Position numbers and translations under genes: made by a program
Notes under the pieces: model-generated
Database searches by the model: none
Seen by the model: only the letters and a program-made list of their open reading frames with translations
Told to the model about the DNA's origin: nothing
From: JBGQOG01 sp052113705
GTDB lineage: Bacteria > Pseudomonadota > Alphaproteobacteria > Rhodobacterales > Rhodobacteraceae
Direction: 5' to 3'
Assembly: GCF_052113705.1 (NCBI RefSeq)
Contig: NZ_JBGQOG010000018.1
Coordinates: 1-64,000, forward strand
DNA length: 64,000 nucleotides
Shown: positions 61,680-64,000 of the stretch, in pieces
Numbering within the stretch: position 1 is the first letter of the stretch
Layout: each line of letters opens with the position of its first letter

Positions 61680-63097
61680 GTGATATTCTGATCGTAGACG
61701 ATGAGAAGGACATCCGGGAACTGATCTCGGACATCCTGAAAGATGAGGGTTTCGCCACACGGATGGCGGCCAATTCGGATGATTGCATGGCCGAGCTCAA
61801 CGCCGAGCCGCCCGCGCTGATGATCCTCGACATCTGGCTGAAGGACAGCCGGATGGACGGGATCGACATCCTGAAACAGGTGAAACGCGACAACCCGGAC
61901 GTGCCGGTGATCATCATTTCCGGGCATGGGAATATCGAGATTGCCGTCGCGGCGATCCGGCAGGGCGCCTATGACTTCATCGAAAAACCCTTTAACATCG
62001 ACCAGTTGATGGTGGTCATCAGCCGGGCGATGGAAACCGCCCGCCTCAGGCGCGAAAATTCGACGCTGCGGCGGCGCGAAGTGACCTCGGCGGAGATGCT
62101 GGGCCAATCGGTCGGTTTCCGCAAATTGCGCGAACAGCTGGACAAGGTGACCAAATCCAACGGCCGGGTGATGCTGACCGGCGAGCCGGGCTCGGGCAAG
62201 GAAGTGGCCGCGCGCTTCATCCATGCGGGTTCTGCACGGGCGGCGGCGCCGTTCATCACCGTGAACTCGGCCTCCATCGCACCCGAGCGGATGGAAGAGG
62301 TCCTCTTCGGTCGGGAAACGCCCGAGCGTGGCGTTGAAAAAGGCCTGTTGGAACAATCGCATGGCGGCGTCATTTACTTTGACGAAGTGGCCGACATGCC
62401 GCTGGGCACCCAGTCCAAAATCCTGCGGGTGCTGACCGAACAGCAATTCACCCGCGTCGGCGGCGTCGACAAGGTGCGGGTGGATTTGCGGGTCATTTCC
62501 TCGACCACCCGCGATCTGGCGCAGGAAATTGCCGCCGGGCGCTTCCGCCAAGAGCTGTTTGACCGGCTGAACGTGGTGCCGATTGCGGTGCCGGCGCTCA
62601 GCGAACGGCGCGAGGATATTCCGCTGCTGGCTGCGCATTTCATCGAGATTTTCAACCGCACTCAGGGCCTCGCCCTGCGCGAGATCTCCGAGGATGCCTC
62701 GGCGGTGATGCAGGCGATGGAATGGCCGGGCAACATCCGCCAGCTGCGCAATGTGATGGAGCGGGTGCTGATCCTCGGCGATGGCAATGGCCCGATCGAG
62801 CCGCGCGAACTGCCCGGGCAAGAGGCGGGCCGGGGCGATGAAGGGCGGATCGTGCTCGGCGGCGCCTTGGCGACCTTGCCGCTGCGCGAGGCCCGCGAAC
62901 TCTTTGAACGCGAATATCTGCTGACGCAGATCAACCGCTTTGGCGGCAACATCAGCCGCACGGCGAATTTCGTCGGCATGGAACGCTCGGCGCTGCACCG
63001 CAAGCTGAAATCTCTGGGCGTGGTCACCTCGTCCAAGGCGGGGGGCCGGGTGGCGCATCTGGATGATCTGATGCTCGACGAGGAAGAAGAGGTCTGA
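61676..63097 (+). CDS. ntrX: Response regulator NtrX
   Basis: 473 residues. Receiver domain with Asp52 (LMILDIWLKDSRMDG), AAA+ domain with GEPGSGKEVAARFI and GGVIYFDEVADM, and a Fis-type C-terminal HTH (FGGNISRTANFVGMERSALH). GAFTGA is absent, which is usual for NtrX. Works with NtrY in nitrogen, redox and envelope control in alphaproteobacteria. Confidence 0.96.
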   Translation: MSDILIVDDEKDIRELISDILKDEGFATRMAANSDDCMAELNAEPPALMILDIWLKDSRMDGIDILKQVKRDNPDVPVIIISGHGNIEIAVAAIRQGAYDFIEKPFNIDQLMVVISRAMETARLRRENSTLRRREVTSAEMLGQSVGFRKLREQLDKVTKSNGRVMLTGEPGSGKEVAARFIHAGSARAAAPFITVNSASIAPERMEEVLFGRETPERGVEKGLLEQSHGGVIYFDEVADMPLGTQSKILRVLTEQQFTRVGGVDKVRVDLRVISSTTRDLAQEIAAGRFRQELFDRLNVVPIAVPALSERREDIPLLAAHFIEIFNRTQGLALREISEDASAVMQAMEWPGNIRQLRNVMERVLILGDGNGPIEPRELPGQEAGRGDEGRIVLGGALATLPLREARELFEREYLLTQINRFGGNISRTANFVGMERSALHRKLKSLGVVTSSKAGGRVAHLDDLMLDEEEEV

Positions 63098-63272
63098 GCG
63101 GCAACGCCGGACCCAAACGCCACCTGCCTGCCGCGCGGGCATATCCTGCGCCCCCCAGCGGGGCCGCAGCCGCCACGGGGATATTTCGGGCCCCGTCGGG
63201 CGGGAAGAATTGACCCCGGCCCTGCGGCATGCGACCTAGAGGCGTTGCCGAAAGGCCGGACGGAGAGACAGC

Positions 63273-64000
63273 ATGAAAGTGATCATCTGCGGCGCGGGTC
63301 AGGTGGGGTGGCAGATCGCACGTCACCTCTCGGGCGAACGCAATGATGTGACGGTGGTGGACAGCAACCCCGAACTGGTGCGCCGCGCGACGGATACGCT
63401 TGACGTGCAGGGGGTGGCGGGCTTCGCGAGCTATCCTGACGTGCTGGAACGTGCCGGGGCCCGCGATTGTGACCTGATCATCGCCGCGACCCATTCGGAT
63501 GAGGTGAACATGGTCACCTGTCAGGTGGCGCATTCGGTGTTCGGCATCACCCGCAAGATCGCCCGTCTGCGCGCGTCCAGCTATATGGATCCGGCCTATG
63601 TCGATCTGTTCCGCCGCGACCATCTGCCGATTGACGTGGTAATCAGCCCCGAGCGCGAGGTGGCCGAGGCCGCCTTGCAACGGCTGGCCGCCCCCTCGAC
63701 CTTTGACACCGAAAGTTTCATGGGCGGCAAGGCCCAGCTTCTGGGCATCGCGCTCGATGCCGATTGCCCGGTGCTGAACACGCCCTTGCGGCAGCTGACG
63801 GATCTTTTCTCGACCCTGCGCGCCATCGTGGTCGGTGTGCGGCGCGAGGGGCGGCTGTTTGCGCCCGAGCCCGGCGATCAGCTCTTTGCCGAGGATCAGA
63901 TCTATGTCTTCTCCCACAATGAAGACGTGAACCGCACGCTGGAGATCTTTGGCAAGGCGACGCACAAGCAGGAACGCATCGTCATCATCGGCGGCGGCAA
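63273..64000 (+). CDS. trkA: Trk potassium-uptake regulatory protein TrkA (cut by the window end)
   Basis: The first 242 residues are in the window. The RCK N domain opens MKVIICGAGQVGWQIARHLS with the NAD-binding GxGxxG, then VVDSNPELVRRATDTLDVQG and DLIIAATHSDEVNMVTCQVA. A TrkA-C domain follows (QLLGIALDADCPVLN, FAEDQIYVFSH), and a second RCK begins at RIVIIGGG. Regulates TrkH/G potassium uptake at the membrane. It follows ntrX in the order usual for this group. Confidence 0.96.
   Translation, partial: MKVIICGAGQVGWQIARHLSGERNDVTVVDSNPELVRRATDTLDVQGVAGFASYPDVLERAGARDCDLIIAATHSDEVNMVTCQVAHSVFGITRKIARLRASSYMDPAYVDLFRRDHLPIDVVISPEREVAEAALQRLAAPSTFDTESFMGGKAQLLGIALDADCPVLNTPLRQLTDLFSTLRAIVVGVRREGRLFAPEPGDQLFAEDQIYVFSHNEDVNRTLEIFGKATHKQERIVIIGGG

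Overview
The window is high-GC alphaproteobacterial DNA, almost certainly from the Rhodobacterales (Rhodobacter/Paracoccus-like). This rests on the dusB(nifR3)-ntrB-ntrC-ntrY-ntrX-trkA order, a sigma-54-independent type of NtrC without GAFTGA, a fused ispDF gene, an ECF41 sigma factor, and a recurring intergenic motif around GGCGAAAATACCTCGGGGG. All calls come from reading the sequence; no database search was run.

Region 1 (1-22.5 kb) is an accessory island in a tRNA-Val(TAC) gene (1106-1181). The 3' half of the tRNA plus flank (1130-1195) is repeated directly at 22442-22507 with 63 of 66 bases identical, giving left and right attachment sites about 21.3 kb apart. A frameshifted tyrosine integrase reads out of the tRNA, with a broken AlpA-type regulator and an intact phage-type gene behind it. 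A second integrase 3' tail follows the right repeat, which points to tandem integration of two related elements. The cargo comprises: an SDR/SnoaL/LysR set; an ECF41 sigma factor with its carboxymuconolactone-decarboxylase partner and a matching promoter; a LysR/SDR pair; an ABC exporter half-transporter; a DCC-thioredoxin-like / ABC1-kinase / photolyase-like operon; a PRMT7-like arginine methyltransferase; a GFA protein; and several small AT-richer orphan genes. A dispersed repeat sits in many of the long intergenic gaps.

Region 2 (22.6-31.3 kb) is also accessory in character. It holds a GntR-controlled aromatic-catabolism operon (isomerase-like protein, intradiol dioxygenase, HpaH-like hydratase, HpaI-like aldolase), an IS3 relic, an EamA permease, and two divergent regulator/enzyme pairs (RidA/WYL and F420-type reductase/AraC).

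Region 3 (31.6-64 kb) is chromosomal core: ssb, a lytic transglycosylase, hemB, mfd, an MFS/FrnE/LysE operon, a YejA-like binding protein with an overlapping entericidin, bdhA, a peroxiredoxin, lipA, a dihaem cytochrome c, mug, hpt, a RatA/COQ10-like protein, amtB, cinA-pgpA-ispDF, and the nitrogen regulatory run dusB-ntrBC-ntrYX followed by trkA, which is cut by the window end. A candidate small RNA lies at 46.37-46.45 kb.
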